Shown here: positions 1 to 10,064 of the stretch, in pieces
How positions within the stretch are numbered: position 1 is the stretch's first letter
Layout: the number at the start of each line of letters is the position of its first letter
Assembly (NCBI GenBank): GCA_946415365.1
Contig: CAMKSE010000021.1
Span: 1-64,000 of the forward strand
DNA: 64,000 nucleotides
Origin: an uncultured Prevotellaceae bacterium
GTDB lineage: Bacteria > Bacteroidota > Bacteroidia > Bacteroidales > Bacteroidaceae
Direction of reading: 5' to 3'
Made by a program: the position numbers and the translations under genes
Notes under the pieces: model-generated
What the model was told of the DNA's origin: nothing
Databases searched by the model: none
The model's input: the letters and a program-made list of their open reading frames with translations, nothing else

Positions 1-67
1 GAGTATAGCCGAACGGTTGAGAAGGTAGGTCAAACTCCCTGCCAGGTTAGGCCTTAACCCCTATCAG

Positions 68-122
68 GGATGCCTTCTTACCTTGTAAAGGATGCTTTCT
101 TACCTTGTAAGGGATGCCTTCC
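68..122. repeat. 22-bp tandem repeat, 2.5 copies
   Basis: Units start at 68, 90 and 112. The first two read GGATGC(C/T)TTCTTACCTTGTAA plus two more bases, and the third is cut after 11 bases. The 22-bp period equals about two helical turns. Function unknown. Confidence 0.7.
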
Positions 123-226
123 ACGACCCGAAAAAGGCATCAGCACAACAGTAAGATCCATTCTTGTGTCCGTTACCTATTCACAACCTTCTTTGTCGTC
201 CAATTTGACTCACACGTGAAACAGCT

Positions 227-280
227 GAGTTAACTCGATTTGTCGCTTGAGTTAACTCGATCGATGTTTTGAGTTAACTC
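227..280. repeat. three GAGTTAACTC palindromes at 22-bp spacing
   Basis: The perfect 10-bp palindrome GAGTTAACTC occurs at 227-236, 249-258 and 271-280, each copy exactly 22 bp from the next. Identical dyads on one helix face are typical of cooperative binding sites for a dimeric protein; that reading is inference. CACGTG flanks the array on both sides at about 213 and 280. Confidence 0.75.
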
Positions 281-459
281 ACGTGTCATATCGGGGGTCT
301 GGACAATTTGTGACTGTCACATTATATCCTAGCGTGACAGGGACTGACGGAACCATTGGATGTCCGTTAGGATGAGTTCAAGAGAATTGAGGTGCATGCT
401 GTTATCCGAAAAGACTGGAGAGAGCTGCTTGGTGGTGGCATCTGTATGGCTGCCTTTAC

Positions 460-503
460 CCTAAGGTTACCGTAAGGTTACCCTAAGGTTTCCGTAAGGT
501 TAA
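460..503. repeat. 11-bp tandem repeat, four copies
   Basis: Four consecutive 11-bp units of the form C(C/G)TAAGGTT(A/T)(C/A) start at 460, 471, 482 and 493. Units alternate between CCTAAGG and CGTAAGG, giving a 22-bp super-period. Confidence 0.75.
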
Positions 504-657
504 GACATCTTATCAAAACCATGCCTTTTCCTCTGCTGAAAGCTGGCTATTACACGTTAGGCGATGTGGCAAAGGAGAATCAAGACGGAAAAAATGAGCA
601 TTTATGAAAAACAATAGCTATATTTAGTGATTAAATAACTATAACTTATGATTTTTA

Positions 658-689
658 TTTGGTGGATTAGCTGATTTTTGCTACTTTTG
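658..689 (+). promoter_or_regulatory. promoter of the rhamnogalacturonan cluster
   Basis: TTTG at 658-661 is followed after exactly 20 bases by TACTTTTG at 682-689. This matches the Bacteroidetes housekeeping promoter (TTTG, 19-21 bases, TAnnTTTG). The first start codon is at 730. Confidence 0.65.
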
Positions 690-729
690 TACCAAAAAAC
701 CAAAAGGTGTGCTAGATATACGTATTGAA

Positions 730-3700
730 ATGAAGAAACTGCTATTGTCAATAGTGTTGGTCTGTATGTCCGTTGCGTCTGCTGTGGCGCAGCGGATGAC
801 GGACGCTTTGGACCGTGGACTCGTGGCCATTCAGACTGATGGCGGCGTGTTCTGTTCCTGGCGCATACTGGCCGAAGAATACTATGACGTGACCTATAAT
901 CTCTATCGCGATGGCGTGAAGGTGAACCAAGAGCCACTCACGGTGTCGAACTATATCGATGCCGCCGGAACGGCAACGAGTAAGTATACGGTGAAAGCAG
1001 TAGTCAGGGGACAGGAGACAGGAATAAGGGGAGAAGGAGAGAAGGAGACAGGCGTTTGGGCTCAGAACTATCTGGAGATTACGCCCGACCACGGCGACCT
1101 GAAGTCGACCTACGTGCCCAATGATGCCTGTTGTGCTGATGTGGACGGTGACGGGGAACTGGAAATCCTGATCAAGTTCGACAATCAGAGCTGGGCCAGT
1201 ACCAGCTATCAGAAGGCCGGCTATGAAGGCGAGTACTTTATCATCGAGGTGTATAAGCTGAACGGCAAGCGGCTCTGGTGGATCGATCTCGGACCGAACA
1301 TGGCCGATTTCCAGAACAACGAACAGAACATCATTGCCTACGACTGGGATCAGGACGGACGGGCAGAGGCTGTGATAAGAGCCTCCGACGGTACGGTGAT
1401 CCACACGGCCGACGGTGAGGTATACGAGATTGGTGACAAGACGAAGAACTATCTTGGCTCTACCAACAGCAGCCAATGGTTCGTTCACGAAGGGGCAGAG
1501 TTCCTGGTGTATATGAACGGCGAGACGGGCAAACCCTATCAGGTGATGGATTATCCCCTGAAGCGTCTGGAGGCAGGGGAGACGGATCTGAATGCTGCCT
1601 GGGGCGACGGCTACGGCCACCGCTCGACAAAGCACTTCTTCGGAGCCCCTTGCCTGGACGGCCGCAAGGCGAGCCTCTTCCTCGCACGTGGCATCTATAC
1701 CCGTCATAAGATGGTGGCGCTCGACGTGAATCCCGAGACCCACGAACTGACGGAGCGTTGGCACTGGAGCTGCAATACCCCCGGCTCATCATGGTACGGT
1801 CAGGGCTATCACAACTATAGCGTGGCCGATGTGGACTGGGACGGGCGCGACGAGATCGTCTTCGGTTCGATGGTCATCGACGACAACGGACACGGTCTCT
1901 CGACAACGGGGCTGGGTCACGGCGATGCCCATCATGTGGGCGACTTCAATCCCTACGTCCACGGACAGGAGATCTTCGCCTGCAACGAGGACAAGCCAGG
2001 CAACAATTTTCGCGACGCCACAACTTCAAAGATTTACTATCGCTACACGGCAGGCGATGACGACGGCCGGGCCATGATGGGCAATTTCATCGACGACTAT
2101 CCCGGCTGTCAGGGTGTTTCAAGCCGCGATCCGGGGCTGATCAGCTCGGTCATCAACGGGCCGCTGAATGGTGGGACGAAGAACAATATCACCCAGAACT
2201 TCCGCATCTACTGGGACGGTGACCTGCTGGAGGAAACTCTGGACTATTCGAGTCAGGGCAAGAATACGGCAGTCACCATCTATAAATATGGCAAGGGCGT
2301 GATAGAGACCTTGAAGGGCTCGATGACCAACAACGACACGAAGGGAACGCCCTGCTATCAGGGTGATGTGCTGGGTGACTGGCGCGAGGAGGTCATCACC
2401 CGTACCAAGGATAACAAGATCCGTATCTACACCACGACGATCCCTACCGACAGGCGCATCCCCACGCTGTGGCACGACCACCAGTACCGTCAGGCGATGG
2501 CCTGGCAGATGTGCGGCTACAACCAGCCGCCTCACGTGAGTTATTTCCTCGGAGAACTGGAGGGCATCACCCAGGCCCCGCCGCCACTGACAATGACGGG
2601 AAGGGTGGAAATCAAGAATGGCGGCACGATCTCCAGCGAACACAATGGGGCTCAGGTGCTGCTGGCTGAAACTGCTGATATGGAAGTGACCGTGACAGAA
2701 CCCTGCCAGCCTGCCGTTATCATCGACAACGCTCCGTCGTGGGTTCAGGGTCATGACGATAACGACAACATAGAATACGGCTATTATACCCATACCCTCA
2801 GGATGGAAAAGACTGCCTTGGGAGATCTTTCCGGGAGCAACATCCGCCTTGTGAAGCAGGGCGATGGCATACTGAGGCTGGAGGGTGACGGGATACAGAG
2901 CTATGGAGGTCCGACGGATGTCTGGGCTGGTACTGTGGTGCTCAGCAAGGGCCTACGATATAGCCGCCTCTGGCTGAATCGCTTTGCCAAAATGGAAACC
3001 ACACCTGACTCAGGGACGCTTTTTCATGATATTGAGGCAGAATATGGTTCCGTCATCAGGCCTGGTGGTAATCATGGCTACGGAAGCATGGGCGTCGATA
3101 CGCTCAAGCTGGGCTTTGGCTCAGTACTTGAGTTGGATTTGTTCAGTAAAAAGGAAGACTTTGACCATAATGTATGTGATGGGATAGGGGCCTGGAAACT
3201 GGTCATTGAGACCAAGGACTGGGAGAATGGTCCGAAATACAAGGCACCCGTGTTCCGTTTCGTCACTAATCTGGAGGACGGTCAGACCAGTATGCCTGAA
3301 GGGAAGTATGAAATCTTGCAGGCGAATGAGTTCGTCGGAAATCTCGAGGATGTTGTCATAGAAGGACTTGACGGCATGAAATGCTATCTCACCAAAGAGA
3401 CCAATGAGAATGGCTTCTCACGCATCTATCTGGTTCTGCAAGCCACCCGCTCGCCTTTGGATGTAAGGTGGACAGGCGATGATAGTTATATATGGGACTT
3501 TAATAACACGGAGAATTTCCTGTTGCCCGACGGAACGAAGGGGGCCTTTGTGACGGGCGATAAGGTAACTTTTGATGACGGAGCATATGCGAATGTGGTA
3601 GATATCAGGGAAGACGTGGCTCCGTCGAGTGTCGTCTTTGCCAATGAGGACCACGACTTTACGTTGTACGGTAACGGCAGTATTATTGGCGGTACTACAT

Positions 3701-4932
3701 TATTCAAGACGGGCGCAGCTAATCTGACGATCCGCAATGTGAACAAGTTTACCGGTGGCGTCGTGATTGACGGCGGCACGGTCACGGTATCGGCTCTGGC
3801 TCATTCCGACGGTGCCGAATACGGGGCTTTGGGAGGTGTTGATAATCCGGTGACCCTGCAGCACGGCGGTGGACTCTCGCTGATGGTGAATCAGTCTGAT
3901 GTGACAACCTCCCAGAACCTGATCCTTGGAGAAGGCGGTGGCGTGATAGCCCTGCCTGTAAGGACGCTGACCGTGAAGGGAAAGATCAGTCAGACGGGTA
4001 AGTCTTATCTGGAGAAGACCGGCGACGGCACACTGGTGTTGGGCGGGTCGTGTATGTTCAGCAAGCTTGTTCTCCATCAGGGTATCGTCCAGGCAGGCGA
4101 GCTCGGTAATATTCATCAATACCCCGATACGGTGGTGCTTGACGGCGGTACGTTGAAGGACCCCGATAATATCAGTAGCTATTCATCGAACACGACGACT
4201 ATGGTCGTACCCGAAGGAAGTGGCGGAAACTGGTACCTTGATTCTCGTTGCGACTACAAAGGCAAACTGATCGGTAAAGGCAACTTGGTTGTGCATGTGA
4301 CCAGTGTACGCTGCAATATGCAAGGCGACTGGAGCCAGTTTGAAGGGGAATTGAATTTCCTGAAGACAAAAACCGGTCAGTATGATCCGCTGCTCCAGTG
4401 GAACAACTCGTATGGGTTGGGGAAGGCTACTGTCAGAGGCGATTTTCCGAATAATGGGCGTGACGTCAGCATCGGAAGGCTTATAGGAGGGGTTAATATC
4501 TCAGGCAAAGGTCTTACGACGGTAAAAGTCCTGGATCTGAAAGTGATAAAAGGCAGGGCTGGTATCCAGGTGTCGCCGGTAAATGTGGAAGGGACCATGA
4601 TGGTGACAGGCGAGATTAATATTCAGGCTTCAGGACTGAAGGCTGGTGATGAGGTGGTGTTCTGGAAGGTCGGAGCTTTGCAAACGACATCGAACACCGT
4701 CGTCAACCTGCCCGAGCTGCCGGAAGGTCTCTATTGGGACACGACGGATTTCCTGAAGAAGGAGGGCAAGTTGAAAGTGACAGATGTTCCTACTGGACTC
4801 GATAAAGTTCAAAGTTCAAAGTTCAAAGTTCAAAGTTCATCTTGGTATTCCTTGGACGGACGGAAGTTGAACGGCGAGCCGAAGGGGAAGGGCATTTATA
4901 TTTGGAAAGGCAAGATAAAGGTAAAAAAGTAA
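730..4932 (+). CDS. secreted PL11 rhamnogalacturonan lyase with C-terminal beta-strand repeat region
   Basis: Polysaccharide lyase family 11 cleaves the rhamnose-galacturonate backbone of RG-I by beta-elimination. The start at 730 gives a signal peptide (MKKLLLSIV... ending at SAVAQ); an in-frame ATG at 709 would precede it by seven residues. Residues about 25-640 carry family hallmarks: DRGLVAIQ near the mature start, Ca-binding style blades (DVDGDGELEI, DWDQDGRAEAVI, DVDWDGRDEIVFGS), then GDWREEVI and NQPPHVSYFLG. Usual family length is 600-700 residues, but this protein has 1400. The extra part includes autotransporter-associated beta-strand motifs such as LEKTGDGTLVLGG, which suggests a beta-helix. 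A 7-bp repeat codes residues about 1359-1370 just before the terminal tail (YSLDGRK...GKGIYIWKGK). First gene of the + strand cluster. Confidence 0.88.
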   Translation: MKKLLLSIVLVCMSVASAVAQRMTDALDRGLVAIQTDGGVFCSWRILAEEYYDVTYNLYRDGVKVNQEPLTVSNYIDAAGTATSKYTVKAVVRGQETGIRGEGEKETGVWAQNYLEITPDHGDLKSTYVPNDACCADVDGDGELEILIKFDNQSWASTSYQKAGYEGEYFIIEVYKLNGKRLWWIDLGPNMADFQNNEQNIIAYDWDQDGRAEAVIRASDGTVIHTADGEVYEIGDKTKNYLGSTNSSQWFVHEGAEFLVYMNGETGKPYQVMDYPLKRLEAGETDLNAAWGDGYGHRSTKHFFGAPCLDGRKASLFLARGIYTRHKMVALDVNPETHELTERWHWSCNTPGSSWYGQGYHNYSVADVDWDGRDEIVFGSMVIDDNGHGLSTTGLGHGDAHHVGDFNPYVHGQEIFACNEDKPGNNFRDATTSKIYYRYTAGDDDGRAMMGNFIDDYPGCQGVSSRDPGLISSVINGPLNGGTKNNITQNFRIYWDGDLLEETLDYSSQGKNTAVTIYKYGKGVIETLKGSMTNNDTKGTPCYQGDVLGDWREEVITRTKDNKIRIYTTTIPTDRRIPTLWHDHQYRQAMAWQMCGYNQPPHVSYFLGELEGITQAPPPLTMTGRVEIKNGGTISSEHNGAQVLLAETADMEVTVTEPCQPAVIIDNAPSWVQGHDDNDNIEYGYYTHTLRMEKTALGDLSGSNIRLVKQGDGILRLEGDGIQSYGGPTDVWAGTVVLSKGLRYSRLWLNRFAKMETTPDSGTLFHDIEAEYGSVIRPGGNHGYGSMGVDTLKLGFGSVLELDLFSKKEDFDHNVCDGIGAWKLVIETKDWENGPKYKAPVFRFVTNLEDGQTSMPEGKYEILQANEFVGNLEDVVIEGLDGMKCYLTKETNENGFSRIYLVLQATRSPLDVRWTGDDSYIWDFNNTENFLLPDGTKGAFVTGDKVTFDDGAYANVVDIREDVAPSSVVFANEDHDFTLYGNGSIIGGTTLFKTGAANLTIRNVNKFTGGVVIDGGTVTVSALAHSDGAEYGALGGVDNPVTLQHGGGLSLMVNQSDVTTSQNLILGEGGGVIALPVRTLTVKGKISQTGKSYLEKTGDGTLVLGGSCMFSKLVLHQGIVQAGELGNIHQYPDTVVLDGGTLKDPDNISSYSSNTTTMVVPEGSGGNWYLDSRCDYKGKLIGKGNLVVHVTSVRCNMQGDWSQFEGELNFLKTKTGQYDPLLQWNNSYGLGKATVRGDFPNNGRDVSIGRLIGGVNISGKGLTTVKVLDLKVIKGRAGIQVSPVNVEGTMMVTGEINIQASGLKAGDEVVFWKVGALQTTSNTVVNLPELPEGLYWDTTDFLKKEGKLKVTDVPTGLDKVQSSKFKVQSSSWYSLDGRKLNGEPKGKGIYIWKGKIKVKK
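4804..4838 (+). repeat. 7-bp microrepeat inside the PL11 gene, five perfect copies
   Basis: AAAGTTC is repeated five times without error. It codes a KVQSSKF-type peptide. Because 7 is not a multiple of 3, gain or loss of one unit would change the frame of the last 30 or so codons. Confidence 0.85.
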
Positions 4933-4951
4933 AAGGGTAAAAAGGTAAAGG
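4919..4951. repeat. A/G-rich GTAAAAAAG/GTAAAAAGG junction repeat
   Basis: Imperfect repeats of GTAAAA(A)(A/G)G cover the end of the first lyase gene and the gap to the second. Reverse-complement versions of the same motif lie at 15065-15092 and 15585-15618, also at gene junctions. Confidence 0.6.
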
Positions 4952-4955
4952 AAAA

Positions 4956-7100
4956 ATGAAACTATTAAGCAAAATGGTATTGACGTGTGGGCTGGCTCTA
5001 ATTGTTATGGGGGCAGCCGCACAGAAACCTACGGATACGCCACAGAGCCAGATGGAAAAGCTCGATCGTGGACTGGTGGCGTTCCCCACTACGAATGGAA
5101 AGGTGTTCGTCAGCTGGCGGCTCTTGGGCACCGATGATGCGGGTGTTTCTTTCCGACTCATAAAGAACGGGGAGAAGATCTTGGCCGAAGAACTTACGGG
5201 AGCTACATCCGTGACGACCGACGGAACGGTTGACGACGTATTTCAGATACAGACCTGCCTGGATGGTCAGGTGGTGGAGACTTCTCCTGTCGTCAGGCCC
5301 TGGGCGAAGAGTTATCTGGAACTAAAACTCGACCGTCCGGAGACAGGTGTCCAGGGAGGCACCTATTCACCCAATGACTGTTCGGTGGGTGATGTAGACG
5401 GCGACGGTCAGTATGAGATCTTCGTGAAGTGGGACCCATCGACCTCGAAGGACAATTCTCAGGGCGACAAGACCGATAATGTCTTTCTTGACTGTTACAA
5501 ACTCGACGGGACAAAGCTTTGGCGTATCGACCTCGGCGTGAACATTCGTGCCGGTGCCCACTACACGCAGTTCATGGTTTACGACTTTGATGGCGACGGA
5601 CGCGCAGAGCTGATGTGCAAGACGGCTCCAGGGTCGAAGGACGGACAGGGTAACTACGTGAATCAGGTGGCTACCGATGAACTGATCAAGGCCGCTGACA
5701 ACGCCAAGGACTGGCGTACTGAGGCCGGACGTGTCAACGGTGGACAAGAATATCTCACCGTGTTCGACGGACAGACTGGTGCTGCTATCCACACCATCGC
5801 CTACTATCCCAACCGCAACGCCAAAGCTGAGCTGAGCGAGGCTGCGGGAACGTTCAACTGGGACGACCGTAGCGGCAAGAAAGACCGTGGTGACTATGGT
5901 AACCGTGGGGAACGCTATCTGGCTGCCGTAGCCTATCTGGGAGGCCCCGATGCCCTTCCGAGTGGCGTGTTCTGCAGAGGTTATTATACCTTTGCCTACA
6001 TCTGGGCTGTCGATTTCGACGGAACGGAACTGAAGACCCGCTGGCTGCACAGCTCAGACAAGAAGACCAGTTATTCGCTGATGGATGCTGCCGGAAAGAC
6101 GGAAACCTTCAGTCCTACGGTGTGTACCTCAGGACTGGGACGCTATACGATGTATGCCAACGGAAACCACAACCTCTCTGTGGCCGATGTAGATGGTGAC
6201 GGACGGGATGAAATCGTGTGGGGCTCTGCCGCCCTCGACGATGATGGTAAGATGCTCTATGCCGTAGGGTATGGACATGGAGACGCCATCCATCTAGCTG
6301 ACATCGACCCAGACCGTCCAGGATTGGAACTCTTTGACGTGCATGAGGAGAAAGGTGACTACGCCTGGGACCTGCATGATGCTGCTACGGGCGAGATCAT
6401 CTGGAAAGGTGGACAGAAGGGACAGGACAACGGACGCGGTCTGGCTGCTGACATCGTGGCCGACAGAGGCTACGAGTTCTGGTCTTCCTATGGTGGCTTT
6501 AACAGCGGAAGCCGTAACCAGAATCCGTTCAATGCTGTCACGGGTAAAGAGGCCGGTAGCTCAAAACCGTCGATGAACTTCCGTGTGTATTGGGATGGCG
6601 ATGAGTATGATGAACTGCTCGACGGTACCTCTATCGGGAAGTACGGCAAGAGCAACCTGATGTTAGGACCCGGCCTGTCTGCCATAGGTGCTGTCTCAAT
6701 GGGCAATTCTTCTTCTTGCAATGGTACAAAGGCCACACCTTGTCTCTCGGCCGACATCTTCGGCGATTGGCGGGAGGAGATTATCCTATGGAGCAAAGAC
6801 GACAGCAGTACGCTGAATATCTACTCTACAGCGTATGAGACCGATTACCGTTTCCCCACGCTGATGCATGACCATACCTACCGTATGGCCGTAGCCTGGC
6901 AGAATACGGCATATAACCAGCCGCCACACCTCGGCTTCTACCTGCCTGATTACATCGGTGCCTATAACAACCCAACGGGCATCCGGACGGTGCGCATCGA
7001 GAATCAGGGCGATGGTGCTTGTTACAGTCTGACGGGTGTCCGGGTAAAGGCTCCCGGGAAGGGCATCTATATCATCAATGGCAAAAAAGTAATCAAATAA
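4956..7100 (+). CDS. secreted PL11 rhamnogalacturonan lyase
   Basis: Second PL11 lyase, 714 residues, the usual size for a complete family member. A signal peptide (MKLLSKMVLTCGLALIV..GAAAQ) points to export. Family features follow: KLDRGLVAFPTTNGKVFVSWR, blades DVDGDGQYEIFVKW, DFDGDGRAELMCK and DVDGDGRDEIVWGS, then GDWREEIILW and NQPPHLGFYLPDYIG near the end. The C terminus (YSLTGVRVK..GKGIYIINGKKVIK) matches the tail on the first lyase and on the C10 peptidase near 48.6 kb. It lies 23 bases after the first lyase gene and 12 before the GH2 gene, so co-transcription is likely. The two lyases may differ in endo/exo action or location; the sequence does not decide this. Confidence 0.92.
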   Translation: MKLLSKMVLTCGLALIVMGAAAQKPTDTPQSQMEKLDRGLVAFPTTNGKVFVSWRLLGTDDAGVSFRLIKNGEKILAEELTGATSVTTDGTVDDVFQIQTCLDGQVVETSPVVRPWAKSYLELKLDRPETGVQGGTYSPNDCSVGDVDGDGQYEIFVKWDPSTSKDNSQGDKTDNVFLDCYKLDGTKLWRIDLGVNIRAGAHYTQFMVYDFDGDGRAELMCKTAPGSKDGQGNYVNQVATDELIKAADNAKDWRTEAGRVNGGQEYLTVFDGQTGAAIHTIAYYPNRNAKAELSEAAGTFNWDDRSGKKDRGDYGNRGERYLAAVAYLGGPDALPSGVFCRGYYTFAYIWAVDFDGTELKTRWLHSSDKKTSYSLMDAAGKTETFSPTVCTSGLGRYTMYANGNHNLSVADVDGDGRDEIVWGSAALDDDGKMLYAVGYGHGDAIHLADIDPDRPGLELFDVHEEKGDYAWDLHDAATGEIIWKGGQKGQDNGRGLAADIVADRGYEFWSSYGGFNSGSRNQNPFNAVTGKEAGSSKPSMNFRVYWDGDEYDELLDGTSIGKYGKSNLMLGPGLSAIGAVSMGNSSSCNGTKATPCLSADIFGDWREEIILWSKDDSSTLNIYSTAYETDYRFPTLMHDHTYRMAVAWQNTAYNQPPHLGFYLPDYIGAYNNPTGIRTVRIENQGDGACYSLTGVRVKAPGKGIYIINGKKVIK

Positions 7101-7112
7101 AATATCAGACTC

Positions 7113-9989
7113 ATGGGAAGATTTCACGCATGTTCTCTCTCTGTCATGCTGACACTGATGTGTGGCAGTACGGTACAAGCTCAGGAAACAATCAGCCTCG
7201 CAGGGTCATGGGACCTGAGCGTCGGCGATTCCGTCAGTTATGACGACTATGCGATACTGCCGGGCTCGTTGCTGACGAACGGTAAGGGCGACAAGGTGAC
7301 GGTTGATACCCGTTGGACAGGCTCGACCTACGACTCTTCATACTATTTCAACCCCTGGATGGAACAGTATCGGCAGGAGGACAACCTGAAGTTTCCCTTC
7401 TTCCTCACGCCTGAACGCCACTACGTGGGCATGGCATGGTACAAACGGAGCGTCTATGTGCCCAAGGACTGGTCGAGGAATGTCGTGACACTCTATCTGG
7501 AACGTCCGCATATCGAGACCCGTGTCTATGTCAACGGGCAGTTTGCAGGACAACGGTCTTCGCTCTCCACACCCCATGAGTACGACGTCACGAAGTTCAT
7601 TGTTCCGGGACAGCGCAACATCATTGCCATAGGTGTTTATAACGGCATAGAGAATGTCTGTGTCGGGCAGGACTCCCACAGCGTGACCGACCAGACACAG
7701 GGCAACTGGAACGGTATCACAGGACAGATGGAGCTTCGTGGCCAGTCCAACAAGATATTTATCCGTCAGGTGAAGGTCAATCCAGAGCCGGTGAATGGTG
7801 TTATTACTGCTACGATAGAGTTTGGCGGCGAGTTCAATCCCATTTACTACGATGATGACCTCATGGTGCTGGTGGATCCGATTCGTCAGGACGACAGCAA
7901 GGCAGGCGGTGACTCCTTTATGTGGTTCCAGAACATCACGGGCTACAAGATGAAGCTGCACATTCCAACAGGTTCGATGACGCTCTGGGATGAGTTCAAT
8001 CCGCAGTTATACAGGTTAGGTCTGACCATAGGTGACGACTATTACGAGACCACCTTTGGCATACGGAAGGTCAGGGCTGAGGGCAGACAGTTGTATATCA
8101 ACGACCGTCAGTTATGGCTTCGTGGTACGGTGGAGAATTGTTGTTTCCCAGAGACGGGTTATCCTCCCACCGACGAGGCGTCGTGGATGAGCGTCTTCAC
8201 CAAGTTGAAGGAGTACGGCCTGAATCACGTGCGCTTCCACTCCTATTGTCCGCCGGAGGCAGCCTTTGCTGCCGCCGACAAACTCGGTCTCTATCTCCAG
8301 CCAGAGGGCCCGTCGTGGCCGAACCACGGTGTGCGACTCCGTCGAGGACAGAAGATTGACGAGTATCTGCTTGAGGAGTCGAAGCGAATCATAGACACTT
8401 ATGGCCACCATCCGTCGTTTGTGATGATGGCTGCCGGCAACGAGCCAGCCGGTGACTGGGTGGCATACTGCAACGACTGGGTGAAGGAGATGAAGCGCTA
8501 CGACCCGTCGAAACTCTATTGTGGTGCATCCGTAGGTGGAGGATGGGCCTGGGACAACGGGTCGGAATATCATGTGAAGGGTGGGGCACGAGGCCTCGAC
8601 TGGGACAAGCACGCCCCACATGCCGATGACGACTATTTTGACCAGATAGCTTTCCCACGTAACTATAAGGACAGCCTTCCCAATAACAGCCCGATCATAG
8701 CCCATGAGCAAGGGCAGTGGTGCGCCTTCCCCGACTTCAGGGAGATTCCAGAGTACACAGGAGCCTATAAAGCCCGCAACTTCGAGATATTCCGCGACCT
8801 GTTGCGTTTTAACGGCATGGAACAGCAGGCAGAGAAGTTCCTCATGGCCAGCGGTAAGCTTCAGACACTCTGCTATAAATATGAGATCGAGCGTAACCTC
8901 CGCACGAAGGACTATGCAGGCTTCCAATTGCTGTCGCTTAACGACTACAGCGGACAGGGAACGGCGCTCGTCGGACCGCTCAACGTACACTGGCGTGAGA
9001 AAGGCTATGTCAACAGCAACGAGTGGAGGGAGTTCTGTTCGCCGCTGGTGCCGTTGGCCCGCTTCCCCAAGTTCGTCTATACGACGGCCGACACGCTGCG
9101 GGTGCCCGTCGAGGTATATAATGCCCTCTACGGTAACGTCTCGCCAATCCGAAAGAACTATCTCATCATGAATGGGGATCAGGTAGTTACCGGCGGTGCG
9201 CTGTCGTCAGACAGTATGGCGGTAGGAAAGAACGTACAGATAGGTACTGTTGTCTATCCGCTGGATAGCATCAGTCAGCCCAGTAAGTTGACGCTCTCCG
9301 TCAGGATCGGTAAGCAGATCTGGAACCATTGGGACTTCTGGGTATATCCTGACAGTATAGGAGAGCTGGAGTTGAGTCATAATATGTATATTACTGATAC
9401 CTTCGATATCAAGGCCGTCAATGTACTGAAGCAGGGTGGGAAAGTGCTGCTGACCGCAGCTGGTAAGGTGCGCTTGGGCAGCGACGTTGTACAGCATTAT
9501 CTGCCCGTGTTCTGGAACACATCGTGGTTCAAGATGCGTCCTCCGCATACCACAGGAGCCTATATCGACACGCACCATCCGCTCTTCAAGTATAATTTCC
9601 CCACCGACGACTGGAGCAACCTGAACTGGTGGGAACTTCTCAATCGTGCCCAGGTGATGAACCTGATGGAACTGCCAGCGGACTATCAGTCGCCCATTCA
9701 GCCCATCGATACGTGGCACGTCAGCCGTAAGCTGGGCATGCTCGTCGAGGCGAAGGTGCTGAAGGGCAAACTGCTGATGACGACGATGGACATCAACAGC
9801 CATCTGGACCGTCGTGTGGTGGCCCGTCAGATGCGCCAGGCCATCCTCAGCTATATGCAGAGCGACGACTTCAATCCCTCGCTGACGCTGGAGCCTCAGG
9901 TGATTACCGACTTCTTCACGAAGGATGGCCCGCAGGTCAGCATGTTCACAAAGGAGTCGCCCGACGAACTGAAACCCAAGCTGAAATAG
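7113..9989 (+). CDS. secreted glycoside hydrolase family 2 enzyme
   Basis: A 958-residue protein with a signal peptide ending near STVQAQ and the GH2 layout: N-terminal sugar-binding domain (SLAGSWDL; WYKRSVYVPKDW; YLERPHIETRVYVNGQ), immunoglobulin-like domain, then a TIM barrel. The likely acid/base is Glu444 in AAGNEPAGDW and the likely nucleophile Glu532 in AHEQGQW. GH2 covers beta-galactosidase, beta-glucuronidase, beta-galacturonidase and others, and the exact substrate cannot be read from sequence alone. Its place between RG-I lyases and a GH105 hydrolase suggests it trims RG-I oligosaccharides. An alternative is a side-chain beta-galactosidase. Confidence 0.82.
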   Translation: MGRFHACSLSVMLTLMCGSTVQAQETISLAGSWDLSVGDSVSYDDYAILPGSLLTNGKGDKVTVDTRWTGSTYDSSYYFNPWMEQYRQEDNLKFPFFLTPERHYVGMAWYKRSVYVPKDWSRNVVTLYLERPHIETRVYVNGQFAGQRSSLSTPHEYDVTKFIVPGQRNIIAIGVYNGIENVCVGQDSHSVTDQTQGNWNGITGQMELRGQSNKIFIRQVKVNPEPVNGVITATIEFGGEFNPIYYDDDLMVLVDPIRQDDSKAGGDSFMWFQNITGYKMKLHIPTGSMTLWDEFNPQLYRLGLTIGDDYYETTFGIRKVRAEGRQLYINDRQLWLRGTVENCCFPETGYPPTDEASWMSVFTKLKEYGLNHVRFHSYCPPEAAFAAADKLGLYLQPEGPSWPNHGVRLRRGQKIDEYLLEESKRIIDTYGHHPSFVMMAAGNEPAGDWVAYCNDWVKEMKRYDPSKLYCGASVGGGWAWDNGSEYHVKGGARGLDWDKHAPHADDDYFDQIAFPRNYKDSLPNNSPIIAHEQGQWCAFPDFREIPEYTGAYKARNFEIFRDLLRFNGMEQQAEKFLMASGKLQTLCYKYEIERNLRTKDYAGFQLLSLNDYSGQGTALVGPLNVHWREKGYVNSNEWREFCSPLVPLARFPKFVYTTADTLRVPVEVYNALYGNVSPIRKNYLIMNGDQVVTGGALSSDSMAVGKNVQIGTVVYPLDSISQPSKLTLSVRIGKQIWNHWDFWVYPDSIGELELSHNMYITDTFDIKAVNVLKQGGKVLLTAAGKVRLGSDVVQHYLPVFWNTSWFKMRPPHTTGAYIDTHHPLFKYNFPTDDWSNLNWWELLNRAQVMNLMELPADYQSPIQPIDTWHVSRKLGMLVEAKVLKGKLLMTTMDINSHLDRRVVARQMRQAILSYMQSDDFNPSLTLEPQVITDFFTKDGPQVSMFTKESPDELKPKLK

Positions 9990-10064
9990 TTTGTAGTTTA
10001 GAATTTATAAGTTTAGAGATTATAAGTTTATAGTTTAGAGTTTATAATTAATAACGTTACAATT
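9990..10064. repeat. AT-rich short repeats between genes
   Basis: The gap is built from imperfect copies of TTATAAGTTTA and GTTTAGAG-like words. Such low-complexity spacers recur at gene junctions in this window (4919-4951, 15065-15092, 15585-15618), although the word differs. Confidence 0.5.

Larger units (their letters stand above)
1..681. other. non-coding region with three short tandem arrays
   Basis: No convincing gene is visible here. A 28-codon open frame at 521-607 has no recognisable content. The stretch is notable for three separate tandem arrays (68-122, 227-280 and 460-503) listed individually. The last 30 bases carry the promoter of the rhamnogalacturonan cluster. Confidence 0.6.
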